Shown here: positions 50,374 through 60,015 of the stretch, in pieces
Layout: each line of letters starts with the position of its first letter
How positions within the stretch are numbered: position 1 is the stretch's first letter
DNA from: JAZKFT01 sp039925965
Lineage (GTDB): Bacteria; Bacteroidota; Bacteroidia; Chitinophagales; Chitinophagaceae
NCBI GenBank assembly: GCA_039925965.1
Contig: JBDSXW010000061.1
Location: 58,146 to 122,145 of the forward strand
Direction: 5' to 3'
DNA length: 64,000 nt
Translations under genes and position numbers: made by a program
The notes under the pieces: generated by a model
The model's input: the letters and a program-made list of their open reading frames with translations, nothing else
Databases searched by the model: none
Told to the model about the DNA's origin: nothing

Positions 50374-53300
50374 TTACTCTTTCCAGTCAGGCACCCGGCC
50401 CGGGGTGTAGGGCGCTCCGTTCTGCTCCAGGATTAATTCCAGTTTTTTGACGGCTTCACCTACTGCCTTTATTTCGGCAAGGACAGGCGCAAATTGTTTT
50501 GCGGCGGCAGAGTAGCTGGTAATAAATGTGGCAGTTGGAGCAGAAGTGCTGCTCAGCAATCCCCCCATAATTTTTCCAACCCGCGAATTTATAGAGGTAG
50601 GCGCTTCAAATTCCCGGCGTGTAAGGGAGGCATCGCCATTGATTTTTTTATTGGTCTCATTCAGTCTTTGTTCCAGGCCGATCATCTGGTTTACGAGCGA
50701 TTGATTCAGTGCAGGTGTTTCCATTACCGCCTGTTTCATATACTTTAATTTGTTCATTAATTCTGCACGATAGGCATCAGCGCCATCTACGGCACGGTGC
50801 AATTCTTCGGCTTTCTTGCCGAATTCGTTAAGTGCTTTTTTGTCGGTGGCTGCCATGGAAGCCATATTTAGCGCTTCCACTTTAAAAGGCTGTGGGGAGA
50901 CCAGTTCTGAATACAAGCCATCTTCGAATTTACTGAGCGATACTTTATAATCGCCAGGTAACACAAATATGCCCTGGTCGGGGCTACTGAACACCTGGCT
51001 TTCATCGAACGGGGTGAAATCGACAGGTCCCTTCACGGCAGTATGAAAATCCCACACGATGCGGTTGACTCCTTTTTTGGCCGGCGCCTTCAGGCGGCGT
51101 ACTACTTTGCCGGCATCATCAGTAATGGTGAATAGCAGATGGGGTGTCACTTGTACGTCTTCCATGCGTAGGCTGTCCATTGAAGGGTAATATGGGGCTT
51201 CGCCTTTTTTAATCTGGTCCTTTTCGATAGCCTGCCGTTTTTCCTTCAATGTTTTGATATCGTCTTTCAGGTAATAAGTAAAAGTGGATCCAACGGTTGG
51301 GTTGGGCACATTCCAGTAGCTTTCTCCCTGGAAGCCTTTTCCACGGATACCTAACGGCAAACTTTCAACGTACATCCAGGCGTTACGAATGGGCGCAATA
51401 AATGCGTTTTTGTCCAGATCGGAATGCTTCAGGTTCCTCAATGGCGTAATATCATCGAGCACATAAAACCCGCGGCCAAATGTTGCCAGCACCAGGTCGT
51501 TATCACGTGGATGTATCTCCATGTCTTTAACAGCAATTGTAGGTAACCCGCCTTTTAATTGGGTCCATTTGGCGCCACCGTCGATGGAGCAATAAACGCC
51601 AAATTCCGTACCTGCAAAAAGCAGGTTGGCATTTACGGGATCTTCGGTAAGGCAATATACCGAGCCTCTTTCCGGCAGGTTGTTTTGTATCGCTGTCCAG
51701 GTCTTGCCGGCATCAGTGGTCTTAAATAAATAAGGTTTAAAATCGCCATATCGATGTTGGTTAAAAGCAGCATACGCCGTGTTCTTGCTATGGGCAGAAG
51801 CGATGATTGAATTCACATACGTGCGTTCGGGCACACCAGGAATATTATCAATCTTTGTCCAGTTTTTGCCGCCGTCGGTCGTTACATGTACTAGCCCATC
51901 ATCCGTGCCTGCATATAATAAATTTTCATCCATGGGGCTTTCGGCAATCGTGGTAAGCTGGCCAAATACGTCGGTAGATCCGTTTTTAGCCACCGCATCC
52001 ACACTCCACACTTTGCCCATCACCATTAATTTATTACGGTCTATTCCGCGGCTCAGGTCGCCACTGATTATTTTCCAGGTATTGCCCTGATCGTCTGTAC
52101 GGAATATTTTATTAGATCCAAAATATAGTCTTTTATGATCATGCCTGGAAATTTGCAAAGGTGCATCCCAGTTCCACCGGTAAGGCGCATCGGTGTCAGC
52201 TTCCACCGGGCGGATGTCCAGCGCTTCACCACTCTTCCGGTCGAACCGCACCAGGCCACCATACTGGCTCTCGGCGTACACAATGTTTTCATCTTTGTAA
52301 TCAGCCTGGCTTTCAAACCCGTCGCCGCCGTTGGTAATGAACCAGTCGCTGTTAACAATTCCATTGGCACTGCGGGTTCGGCTGGGGCCGCCAAGGCTAA
52401 AATTATCTTGGGTGCCACCATACACATTATAAAAAGGAAAGGCATTATCCAGCGCTACTTTATAAAACTGTACTACCGGTATATTTTGTTTGAAGTTCCA
52501 GTTTTTTGCTGCATCAAATGTTTCGTACAGACCGCCATCACAACCCACCAGCATATGGTCTGTATTTGATGGATTTACCCAGATAACATGGTTGTCAACG
52601 TGCTTGCTTTTTTCGCCGAGATTATGAAAAGTCATGCCACCATCGTCGCTCACCTGGAAATACACGTTTGCTGCATAAATCCGGTTGATGTTTTTGGGGT
52701 CGCAAAATAGTTCCTGGTAGTAATTGCCGGAAGTACTGAAACTGCTGCGTTTTTCCCAGCTGGCACCCCGGTCGGTGCTGGCGTACATACCACCCTTGCC
52801 TTCTGCCGCTTCTACTATTGCAAATAAATAATCCGGGTTTATCGGGCTCATCGCCATGCCGATGCGGCCAAGGTCTACGCCTGCTGGCAGGCCCTTCATC
52901 ATCTTATTCCAGGTAGCGCCACCATCGGTGCTTTTATACAGGGCGCTTTCGGGGCCACCGCCGATATACGTAAATACCTTGCGTTGCCGCTGGTGGGCGG
53001 CCGCGTATAAAATGTTGGAATTACGCGGATCCATCATCACTTCATTACAACCAGTATGTTCACTGATGCTGAGTATGTTTTTCCAGGTCTTTCCGCCATC
53101 GATGGTTTTGTAGATGCCACGTTCGCCGCCGCTGTTCCAAAGCGGTCCGTATGCGGCTACATATACTACATCGGAGTTGTTGGGATCCACCACTATTTTG
53201 CCAATATGTTCGCTTTTGGTTAGTCCCATATTCTTCCAGCTCTTGCCGCCGTCGTCACTTTTGTAAACACCATCACCGTAGCCCACTACGCGTTGATTAT

Positions 53301-53688
53301 TGTTTTCGCCACTGCCTACCCATACGGTATTTGGGTTAGATGGGTCGAGTGTGATACAACCAATCGAAAAGGATGCCTCACCTTCAAAAATGGGCTCATA
53401 GGTAACACCGGCATTCATTGTTTTCCAAACGCCGCCACTGGCCGAAGCCACATAATATTCTGATGTATTTTTTGGATTGACTGCCAGGTCTACAATACGA
53501 CCGGAAGTGATGGCCGGGCCAATGCTTCGGAATTTCATGCCAGCAAAAGTCGAGGTCTGCATGGGGTCATTGTTTTCCGCTTTTTTAGCTGTGTCCCTGG
53601 TGTTTTTTTGGGCGTTGGAAACTTGCATCGCGATAAGGCATAAGCCGGCTACAAATGCTTTTGCAGCTATTCTTGTTGTACTTTTCAT
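50374..53688 (-). CDS. Exported BNR/Asp-box repeat beta-propeller protein (sortilin/VPS10-like), 1104 aa
   Basis: The signal peptide (MKSTTRIAAKAFVAGLCLIAMQVSNAQ) is followed by at least ten Asp-box/BNR elements of the type S.DGG.TW: KSDDGGKSWKNM, TIDGGKTWKN, STDGGATWNK, STDRGASWEK, TTDGGKNWTK, TTDAGKTWTA, SIDGGAKWTQ. These form two seven-bladed propellers over about 750 residues, with the C-terminal 300 residues as a separate domain (HPRDNDLVLATFGRGFYVLDD, then beta and helical parts). The architecture matches secreted sortilin-like or VPS10-domain proteins that Bacteroidota encode in large numbers; some are peptidase-associated or T9SS cargo. No T9SS C-terminal signal is apparent. Function unknown. 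Confidence 0.88.
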   Translation of the reverse strand: MKSTTRIAAKAFVAGLCLIAMQVSNAQKNTRDTAKKAENNDPMQTSTFAGMKFRSIGPAITSGRIVDLAVNPKNTSEYYVASASGGVWKTMNAGVTYEPIFEGEASFSIGCITLDPSNPNTVWVGSGENNNQRVVGYGDGVYKSDDGGKSWKNMGLTKSEHIGKIVVDPNNSDVVYVAAYGPLWNSGGERGIYKTIDGGKTWKNILSISEHTGCNEVMMDPRNSNILYAAAHQRQRKVFTYIGGGPESALYKSTDGGATWNKMMKGLPAGVDLGRIGMAMSPINPDYLFAIVEAAEGKGGMYASTDRGASWEKRSSFSTSGNYYQELFCDPKNINRIYAANVYFQVSDDGGMTFHNLGEKSKHVDNHVIWVNPSNTDHMLVGCDGGLYETFDAAKNWNFKQNIPVVQFYKVALDNAFPFYNVYGGTQDNFSLGGPSRTRSANGIVNSDWFITNGGDGFESQADYKDENIVYAESQYGGLVRFDRKSGEALDIRPVEADTDAPYRWNWDAPLQISRHDHKRLYFGSNKIFRTDDQGNTWKIISGDLSRGIDRNKLMVMGKVWSVDAVAKNGSTDVFGQLTTIAESPMDENLLYAGTDDGLVHVTTDGGKNWTKIDNIPGVPERTYVNSIIASAHSKNTAYAAFNQHRYGDFKPYLFKTTDAGKTWTAIQNNLPERGSVYCLTEDPVNANLLFAGTEFGVYCSIDGGAKWTQLKGGLPTIAVKDMEIHPRDNDLVLATFGRGFYVLDDITPLRNLKHSDLDKNAFIAPIRNAWMYVESLPLGIRGKGFQGESYWNVPNPTVGSTFTYYLKDDIKTLKEKRQAIEKDQIKKGEAPYYPSMDSLRMEDVQVTPHLLFTITDDAGKVVRRLKAPAKKGVNRIVWDFHTAVKGPVDFTPFDESQVFSSPDQGIFVLPGDYKVSLSKFEDGLYSELVSPQPFKVEALNMASMAATDKKALNEFGKKAEELHRAVDGADAYRAELMNKLKYMKQAVMETPALNQSLVNQMIGLEQRLNETNKKINGDASLTRREFEAPTSINSRVGKIMGGLLSSTSAPTATFITSYSAAAKQFAPVLAEIKAVGEAVKKLELILEQNGAPYTPGRVPDWKE

Positions 53689-53807
53689 TTTATTCCTGGT
53701 AAGAGTGAACAGGAAAAGTAAAGAACTAAAACGGAGAAATGGAGAATGTGTAAAAGGAATTACATGAAAGGCAGGAATCGGCGTTGCCAGTTAACCTATA
53801 CCGAACT

Positions 53808-54530
53808 TTATCGATCGTTTACTGATGGCGTTACCGCTGTAATGGCAAAATATAGCAGCAGCCTTCCGGTTTCTTGTCTAACATGAATTTGATGGCCCGC
53901 AACCACCGTTGTAAAAAGGTAACGTTTAGGCATGGGACCAAATCCATTACCTGAACGTGATAAAATTATTACAAGACGCCACTGTGCCTGTACTGCAGGC
54001 ACAATCAAATTGCCCGACAACACACTGGTGTTGACCAGCACTTTCAGTTTATTGGTGAGTGTTACCACAGACCCACTTTTATTAATGGTAAGATGACTTA
54101 ATGTGTTGGTAGCTCCATCTGTGGTCTGGCTAAAATTGAGGATACCATTACCTGGGCCCAGCAACGCAAGCCTGGAAGTTGGAGAGCCAATAAATAATCC
54201 CGGGCCGTTCAATATGCTTCACAAAAAACAGTTAAACCCATTGATGGAAAGACTGGTGCCGCTTTGCAGGGTCAATTCATTAAGGTTAGTATTGGCACTT
54301 AACACCGGCATCCGTACCGCACCAGTGGTATAGTGATATCGATGTTGGGCCCGGCACAGCGTGATAATTCCGGTTAAAGGCGTTGTGGTAGTCAGGAGAA
54401 AAATTACCGGTCCATTGCATTTGAAGTTTAAATAATAAATTGCGAGCAGGGTTGCTTGGTAAAACGGAAATATTTTCTGGGTCGTGGGTATCAGATCCAA
54501 TTCAGCTGTTGCATTCGACAACATGGTCAT
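53808..54530 (-). pseudogene. Frameshifted remnant of a large secreted repeat protein
   Basis: The minus strand carries fragments in successive frames: SANTNLNELTLQSGTSLSING at 54219-54530, then MNGPGLFIGSPTSRLALLGPG and LSHLTINKSGSVVTLTNKLKV at 53808-54212. The LTINKSGSVVTLTN phrase with LNELTLQSGTSLSI is typical of Bacteroidota secreted adhesin-like proteins with repeated beta units. The frames change several times and no start, signal peptide or T9SS domain remains. This is the leftover of an old gene. Confidence 0.7.
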
Positions 54531-54883
54531 CGGAAGGGCCCCATCGAAAAATAAATCGAGGTCTGAATCGATTGCTATTGGCGACTCAGCTTTATACGCA
54601 ACTCCATAATCCTAATAGATCCTGTCACTATTTCCAGATGAGAGGCTACGGCTGGAATACATTGGTGTTAAAAAATATAGCGCCCGCACTGTGGGCGAGA
54701 GAACCTGCAATTCCTATGGTCGAGATATTGATTGTGCCGAAGTGAAATTAGAGCACTTATTCCGCAGTTTTCTTCAAAGAAAAATATTTATCTTACAAAC
54801 GGCTTGCAGTTATTCATTTTTCGACTGCATAATAAAATAAAACCGCACGTAGAAGTCGCATTTGATAAACCAAAACTATTGTT
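54531..54883. other. Intergenic region without a recognisable gene
   Basis: I see no open frame with coding character, no repeat and no terminator; it should hold the promoter of the kelch gene. Confidence 0.45.
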
Positions 54884-56551
54884 ATGAAGAAAAAATTTCT
54901 GCTGATCTGCTGCTCAATCTCAATTGTTTCTTGGTCATATTCTCAGGGCATTGGCATTGGCGGCACACCCAACAGCAGCGCCCTGCTCGATCTGCAAAGC
55001 ACCAGCAAGGGACTGCTTATTCCGCGCATGAGTAAAACAGACCGTGGCAACATCAGCCTGCCCCCAACTGGTCTGCTCATTTTTCAAAACACTGACACTG
55101 TGGGTTTTTACAGCAATACCGGCACCCCGGCTTCGCCAGCCTGGAAAAGACTTGATGGTGCCGCTACTGTGCCCGCAGGTACCATTGTGATGAGTGAAAA
55201 CTTTCCCGATGTGGCCCTAACTGCAGCCGGCTTTAATGTGTTCCGAATTATGTACGTTGATAGTGTAGCACAGTTTGGCGCTTATGGCAACTGGTCGAAA
55301 ATGGATACGACCAATGGTCCGTTCAATGGCTCCGGACCACTGGTACAAAAATCGGCCGTAGGTGGCTCTTATATCTTTACCTATGGCACGCAGTACTCCC
55401 CCGACCAATCGTTATATACTTTGTTTAATTTAACTACCAACACTTGGGTAAAACTAACGCCACCGGCAGGTGCATCCGCTTTCAGAGATGCTCCCTTTGT
55501 GCTTTGGACAGGAACTGAATTTATAATTTGGGGTGGCAATGGCGCCAATGACGGGTACAGGTATAACCCCGCTACCAATATTTGGACTACCATGAGCCCG
55601 GTCAATGCCCCAAGCCCGAGAGATTTTCCAAACACCTGTTTTACAGGCACCCACTTTATAGTATGGGGTGGTGCCGATGCAGGGACTAGTACTGCTTTAA
55701 CTACCGGTGCCAAATACAACCTGGCTAATGGCCTTTGGTCGGTAATGAATCCTACCAATGCCCCGGCTTCTTTTTCAAATATGTCGGTGGCAGCCAATGG
55801 CAATGCCATGTTTGTGTATGGCGGTATAGGTGCCGGTTATGTCTATTCCAATAAGGTATCGAAATACGATGTACCTACCAATATCTGGACGCAGTATACC
55901 CCACTGGGCACTGCGGTGCCAGTAAGAGATAACACAACCATGTTCAGCCACCCCGGCTACCTGTATATTTCAGGTGGTACTCAGTCCACTCAATTCACTT
56001 CCACTCAGCTTGCTGATGGGTACGTGTACAATATTGCCACCAATACCTGGAGTGCCAATGTGGGCCGTTTGGGTTACGCGAATTGCAGTGTAGTGCAGTT
56101 GGCCAATAAGCTATTTACATTTGGCGGAAACATCACTGGAACCACTTATACAAATGAATTTTTTGTAAGGGATATTGCTGCTGCTAGTCCTGTTGCAACA
56201 AGCCTTGGTACATTGCCGCTATCGCCACGGATGCTTACTTATGGCGATACTTTAGCAGGAAATCGTATTTTGTTTTTTGGCGGTACGACGTTTACCAGTG
56301 CAAAATATGTTCCTTACCGTGATGGGGTGATATACAATGTGGCAGCAAATAGTTCCGACCCCATGTCATCGGATGGAACACCGCCTGCCACCTTCACAGG
56401 TATTGGTAAAACGGTAGCAGGAAAATTTACTTTGTTCAATATTAGTGACCCCTCGAATGTTCCAATCAAGGAAGGATATATTTATACTCCTGATGTGAAC
56501 GGATTTGGAAATCCGCAAAAAACAAAACTGTATTTATATAAAAAGAATTGA
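54884..56551 (+). CDS. Exported kelch-repeat beta-propeller protein, 555 aa
   Basis: A signal peptide (MKKKFLLICCSISIVSWSYSQ) is followed by a common Bacteroidota N-terminal segment of surface proteins, SSALLDLQSTSKGLLIPRM and PPTGLLIFQNTDTVGFYSNT. From about residue 130 the protein has repeated kelch-type units with (Y/N)xxxxNxW and GG patterns: FNLTTNTWVKL, YNPATNIWTTM, YNLANGLWSVM, YDVPTNIWTQY, YNIATNTWSAN, with GTEFIIWGG and GTHFIVWGG before them. The propeller is likely to mediate binding at the cell surface. No T9SS C-terminal domain is visible. Confidence 0.85.
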   Translation: MKKKFLLICCSISIVSWSYSQGIGIGGTPNSSALLDLQSTSKGLLIPRMSKTDRGNISLPPTGLLIFQNTDTVGFYSNTGTPASPAWKRLDGAATVPAGTIVMSENFPDVALTAAGFNVFRIMYVDSVAQFGAYGNWSKMDTTNGPFNGSGPLVQKSAVGGSYIFTYGTQYSPDQSLYTLFNLTTNTWVKLTPPAGASAFRDAPFVLWTGTEFIIWGGNGANDGYRYNPATNIWTTMSPVNAPSPRDFPNTCFTGTHFIVWGGADAGTSTALTTGAKYNLANGLWSVMNPTNAPASFSNMSVAANGNAMFVYGGIGAGYVYSNKVSKYDVPTNIWTQYTPLGTAVPVRDNTTMFSHPGYLYISGGTQSTQFTSTQLADGYVYNIATNTWSANVGRLGYANCSVVQLANKLFTFGGNITGTTYTNEFFVRDIAAASPVATSLGTLPLSPRMLTYGDTLAGNRILFFGGTTFTSAKYVPYRDGVIYNVAANSSDPMSSDGTPPATFTGIGKTVAGKFTLFNISDPSNVPIKEGYIYTPDVNGFGNPQKTKLYLYKKN

Positions 56552-57251
56552 CGACGAAAATTAATTCAAATAGGTTAGGATAGATGAGTTTATAAAGGAT
56601 TAAAATTAGATTAGTGCCATAAACATAAAGCCATGAAAAAACACCAATTATATTGTTCAATAAAAATTGAAGATTAAATAAGGGTTGCAGAATAAATTTC
56701 TACAAATGAAAAGGCCTCTCTTTATTTTTATAACTGCTGGAATTAGTCTTGTTTATTATTATCCCAAAATGCGGGCAATGACACTACAGCTTCGCAAGGC
56801 AAGTTGAATATTAAAGACAAGGCAAATACGTCGCAGTTGATTATTGCTCAAAAGCTTCTTTGTAACACACCCTTAATTTCTTCACTTTTGCCTTTGAGAA
56901 GATAGAGAATACATGAGTTCGCATACATGAGCCAATTTTATTTGCTGCGAAGCATTGTACCAATAGTTCTTTATAGTGCCAACGGCTATTACCAAAATTG
57001 GAACTGCCTGCATAATTATAATTTAAAAAATCCACCCGGAACCTGAGGAAAAAGTGTCATTTCGCTAATAGGAATCGCCACCGGAAACACCCTTCTTTAC
57101 AACAACTGCACTTTTCTAAGCAGCTAAAAGATATTTATTCACTGTACCATTGCAGATCAATTTTTATAAACTTCCTCCATTGCTGCATATCCTTGAGTAA
57201 AGCACATATTGGCTGTTGCAACACAGCGCCGGAAAATACTTTTGCAGCCTC
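56552..57251. other. AT-rich intergenic region with a decayed lipoprotein fragment
   Basis: No intact gene is present in these 700 bp. A decayed start (56706, MKRPLFIFITAGISLV) with a shift into LSQNAGNDTTASQGKLNIKD is described separately. The remainder looks non-coding. Confidence 0.5.
56706..56863 (+). pseudogene. Possible frameshifted small exported protein
   Basis: The start reads MKRPLFIFITAGISLV, like a signal peptide, but this frame soon stops. One base over, near 56755, the frame continues as LLLSQNAGNDTTASQGKLNI and on to a stop at about 56903. One base lost or gained in the run ttattattatcc would join them. Evidence is weak. Confidence 0.3.
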
Positions 57252-58130
57252 TTAATTCCTTTTATCCAACCCCCATGCCAGCTTATTACGCAAGGTTTCA
57301 AGGAAGGTATTTTCATTAAGCCGGATGAGGCCAAGGGTAAATGACTCTTTGCGAACGGCGAGTTGCACGTCCTTTTCCACAATCTCACGCCGGCTATCGA
57401 GGCTGCATAAAAACTGGTCCATGCGGCCTTCTATTTCAAAGGAGATAATGTTATGATCTGGTACTACAAGTGGCCGTACGTTGAGGTTATGCGGCGCTAC
57501 CGGCGTAATCACAAAACTGCCGCTTTCGGGGAATACGATGGGTCCGTTACAACTCAGGTTATAACCGGTACTTCCCGTAGGCGTGCTTACGATCAGGCCG
57601 TCTGCCCAGTAGGTATTTAAGAATTCGCCATTCATATAGGTATGCACTTTGATCATCGGTGAAGTGTCTTTTTTATGGATTACAAATTCGTTGAGCCCAA
57701 AGGGTGAACCATTGAAAAGCGGAACATTCGAATCCAGGTGTATCAGCGTACGCTGGTCGATATGATAAGTGTGGCTTACCAGCGATTCTACTGCATGGTG
57801 CAATTCATTTTTACCTATACTCGCGAGGAATCCCAGTCGTCCGAAATTAATACCCAACAGGGGGATTTCCTTATCCCGCACAAGGGTTACCGTATCCAGC
57901 ATGGTGCCATCGCCACCCAGACTGATGATGCAGTCTATAGAATCATCAAGGCCCGAGGTATTCGTGTAGGTCGTGTATTGAAAGGATTTCGTATTGCGTT
58001 CGAAGGTCTTTGTAACAAGGGGCTCGTAAATCAGGCATTCTACCTTTTGCAGTTTGAGCTCCTGCATTAATGCTTTCAGGTGTTGCTCTATTTCTTCGTC
58101 GAGGCCGCGACTATAGATGGCTACTTTCAT
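57252..58130 (-). CDS. nadK: NAD kinase
   Basis: NAD kinase phosphorylates NAD to NADP. The 292-residue protein has the GGDGT signature (72-76), GINFGRLGFLA, and the conserved substrate-site motif TPTGSTGYNLS plus PVAPHNLNVRPLVVP in the C-terminal half. Length and motifs match the bacterial type I enzyme. It is the second gene after the TamA-like barrel, with a 246-bp gap that contains an 11-bp inverted repeat. Confidence 0.97.
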   Translation of the reverse strand: MKVAIYSRGLDEEIEQHLKALMQELKLQKVECLIYEPLVTKTFERNTKSFQYTTYTNTSGLDDSIDCIISLGGDGTMLDTVTLVRDKEIPLLGINFGRLGFLASIGKNELHHAVESLVSHTYHIDQRTLIHLDSNVPLFNGSPFGLNEFVIHKKDTSPMIKVHTYMNGEFLNTYWADGLIVSTPTGSTGYNLSCNGPIVFPESGSFVITPVAPHNLNVRPLVVPDHNIISFEIEGRMDQFLCSLDSRREIVEKDVQLAVRKESFTLGLIRLNENTFLETLRNKLAWGLDKRN

Positions 58131-58170
58131 GCGGATGGTTTCTTTGGCGGAAAACTGGGTTTGTGGTTGG

Positions 58171-58212
58171 CTTGCCGGTTAGGGCGATGTAATTTAGGGC
58201 TTAACCGGCAAG
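58171..58212. repeat. 11-bp perfect inverted repeat upstream of nadK
   Basis: cttgccggtta (58171-58181) and its exact complement (58202-58212) enclose a 20-bp loop. No T run follows on either strand, so it is not a typical terminator. Confidence 0.7.
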
Positions 58213-58215
58213 GGA

Positions 58216-58278
58216 ACAAGATTCGGGAAACAAGGTCCTCGGCGAAAGATCCAAGGATCAAGTTACAAGTGTCAGGAG
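58216..58278. repeat. Degenerate 7-bp tandem repeat, nine units
   Basis: Units in phase read acaagat, tcgggaa, acaaggt, cctcggc, gaaagat, ccaagga, tcaagtt, acaagtg, tcaggag, with a shared nCAAGnn core in most. They start 3 bp after the inverted repeat and lie between the nadK and TamA-like genes. Confidence 0.65.
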
Positions 58279-58376
58279 AGAACAGGTTTATGGGAACACA
58301 GTTTGATTGATGGAGAAAGTTGGCGAAGATTATCGTTCCGGTTCAAGTCTGAGATCTTAGTACGCTATACTAAATA

Positions 58377-59804
58377 CTAAAAATCCGAACCACTGTGATA
58401 ATAGATGCCGTGGCTGCCAAGTTGATTGAAACTAAATTCTATCTTAAATACCGTATCGTAAATAGTTACGATATCGATCCCAAACCCACCACTATGGAGC
58501 CATTTATTGCTGAGGCGGCTATTATTGGTTTGGCTTTTTGAATACACATAACCCAAATCGCCAAAGGCCTTAGCGTAAAAAGTAAAGGGTATGCGGTCGT
58601 GTGATTTGCTTTTGATAAAATTCTTAAAAGTAAAAGAAAATAGTTTCTTTCTTACTGTGCCTTTCAGCACGCCTCCGGCTACGCCATCCACCACCAGGTA
58701 TTCGAGGCCGCGCATGCTCAGGTCGCCATAACCCAGCAGGTGACTGTTGTAATAGGATTGCTGGAAAGGCAGTTTGACAGTGGCTGCTGCCTGTAGTGCA
58801 AAATAACTGGTCGGCACGGGGAGTTTCCAGCTATGGAGGTATTTGCCACCAATACCAAAAAGCCCGAGGGTTTTGCTAAATCTTTTAAAGGCGTATACGT
58901 CCACATACCAGCCGCGTAGGGGGTATTTAATATAGTCCACATTGAAATACTGGAAGGAATAGGAGAGATCCCAATATTGCTCTTTCAAACTGCTGTTGCC
59001 GAAAAACTCTGTATTTCTTTTAATAATGGCTGAATCTATTTTGTCGCTGCTAAAACTGAGACGCAGGCTATGACGCTCCTTGCTTCCCCTTCGATATGTA
59101 TAGCCAACATGAGCGTCGATAAAAGTGCGGGCAAAGTTGGGCAATTTTAAATACTGCAGGGTGTCGAAATTGGTTCCGTAGTTTACTTCCCTGTTCCGGG
59201 CATACAGGAAACCCATGAACATGCCGTGCTTCAAATCCTTGTCAAGGTAAGGCTGCGTGTAATTAAAAGAAATCTGTTGCGTATATCCGCCAATCAGCCA
59301 AACATTCAATTTATCGTTACGACCAGAAAGGTTGTTTTCCGAAACTTTGATCCCATAATTGACACGGGATAAACTAGCCTTATAGGTATGGATCCATTCA
59401 TTCCAGTTGCGGTCGATTACTTTAAAATAAGGCACCGGAAAAACATACCACCGCTCCTTCACATCCACCGTTAAGTCTACCTCGTCTTTTGAAATTTCGG
59501 AATTGGTAATGTCTACATCCACAAATAGAGACGTATTGATAAGTTGCTCTTTGGTGAGCTTGATGCGCGCCGCCAGATCGTTCGCGGCATAGCTGTGCCC
59601 CATTTCCAGGGCGATCTCACGTGCTACAATATATCCTTTGGTGCGTTGGTTACCCGTGATGATGATATTTCTGACCGTCTTGAAAACCTGCAAAGTGGTA
59701 TCGTCCGGGGGGACTGTTATTGTGGTGTCGCTAACTGCAAACTGTGCGACTACAAAGGAGCAAGGCAGCAGCAGGCAAATAAAGGAGAGAAATCTTATCA
59801 GCAT
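58377..59804 (-). CDS. TamA/BamA-like outer-membrane protein (POTRA plus 16-strand barrel)
   Basis: The 475-residue protein has a signal peptide (MLIRFLSFICLLLPCSFVVAQ) and one POTRA-like domain (about 40-125) with VRNIIITGNQRTKGYIVAREI and LAARIKLTKEQLINTSLFVDVDI (parts). The rest is a barrel with strands such as YLKLPNFARTFIDAHVGYTY (part) and the conserved GYGDLSMRGLEYLVV of the Omp85 superfamily. One POTRA domain is fewer than in BamA (five), which suits the TamA-like or ShlB-type members. Role unknown but probably in outer-membrane insertion or protein export. Confidence 0.85.
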   Translation of the reverse strand: MLIRFLSFICLLLPCSFVVAQFAVSDTTITVPPDDTTLQVFKTVRNIIITGNQRTKGYIVAREIALEMGHSYAANDLAARIKLTKEQLINTSLFVDVDITNSEISKDEVDLTVDVKERWYVFPVPYFKVIDRNWNEWIHTYKASLSRVNYGIKVSENNLSGRNDKLNVWLIGGYTQQISFNYTQPYLDKDLKHGMFMGFLYARNREVNYGTNFDTLQYLKLPNFARTFIDAHVGYTYRRGSKERHSLRLSFSSDKIDSAIIKRNTEFFGNSSLKEQYWDLSYSFQYFNVDYIKYPLRGWYVDVYAFKRFSKTLGLFGIGGKYLHSWKLPVPTSYFALQAAATVKLPFQQSYYNSHLLGYGDLSMRGLEYLVVDGVAGGVLKGTVRKKLFSFTFKNFIKSKSHDRIPFTFYAKAFGDLGYVYSKSQTNNSRLSNKWLHSGGFGIDIVTIYDTVFKIEFSFNQLGSHGIYYHSGSDF

Positions 59805-60015
59805 AGTCCCATTTTCATTCGGGCATTAAATGTAGCGAATTGTGATGTTACCGCTTGAAACTGATCGATATGCGGGTTTCTATTGTAGTTACGATTTTTA
59901 TGCAGGTAGCGTATGTTACTCTCAAAAATACAATTGCCGCAGCGCGCAGCAGCCAAACATCTTTCTTGTATCCCGTCAATTTTATTGACCTTTCCACCTC
60001 AATATAAAAACAACT

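Noticed and set aside
56841..57035. Minus-strand 64-codon open frame in the gap before nadK
   Set aside because: No signal peptide, no recognisable motif, and it sits in a decayed AT-rich stretch.
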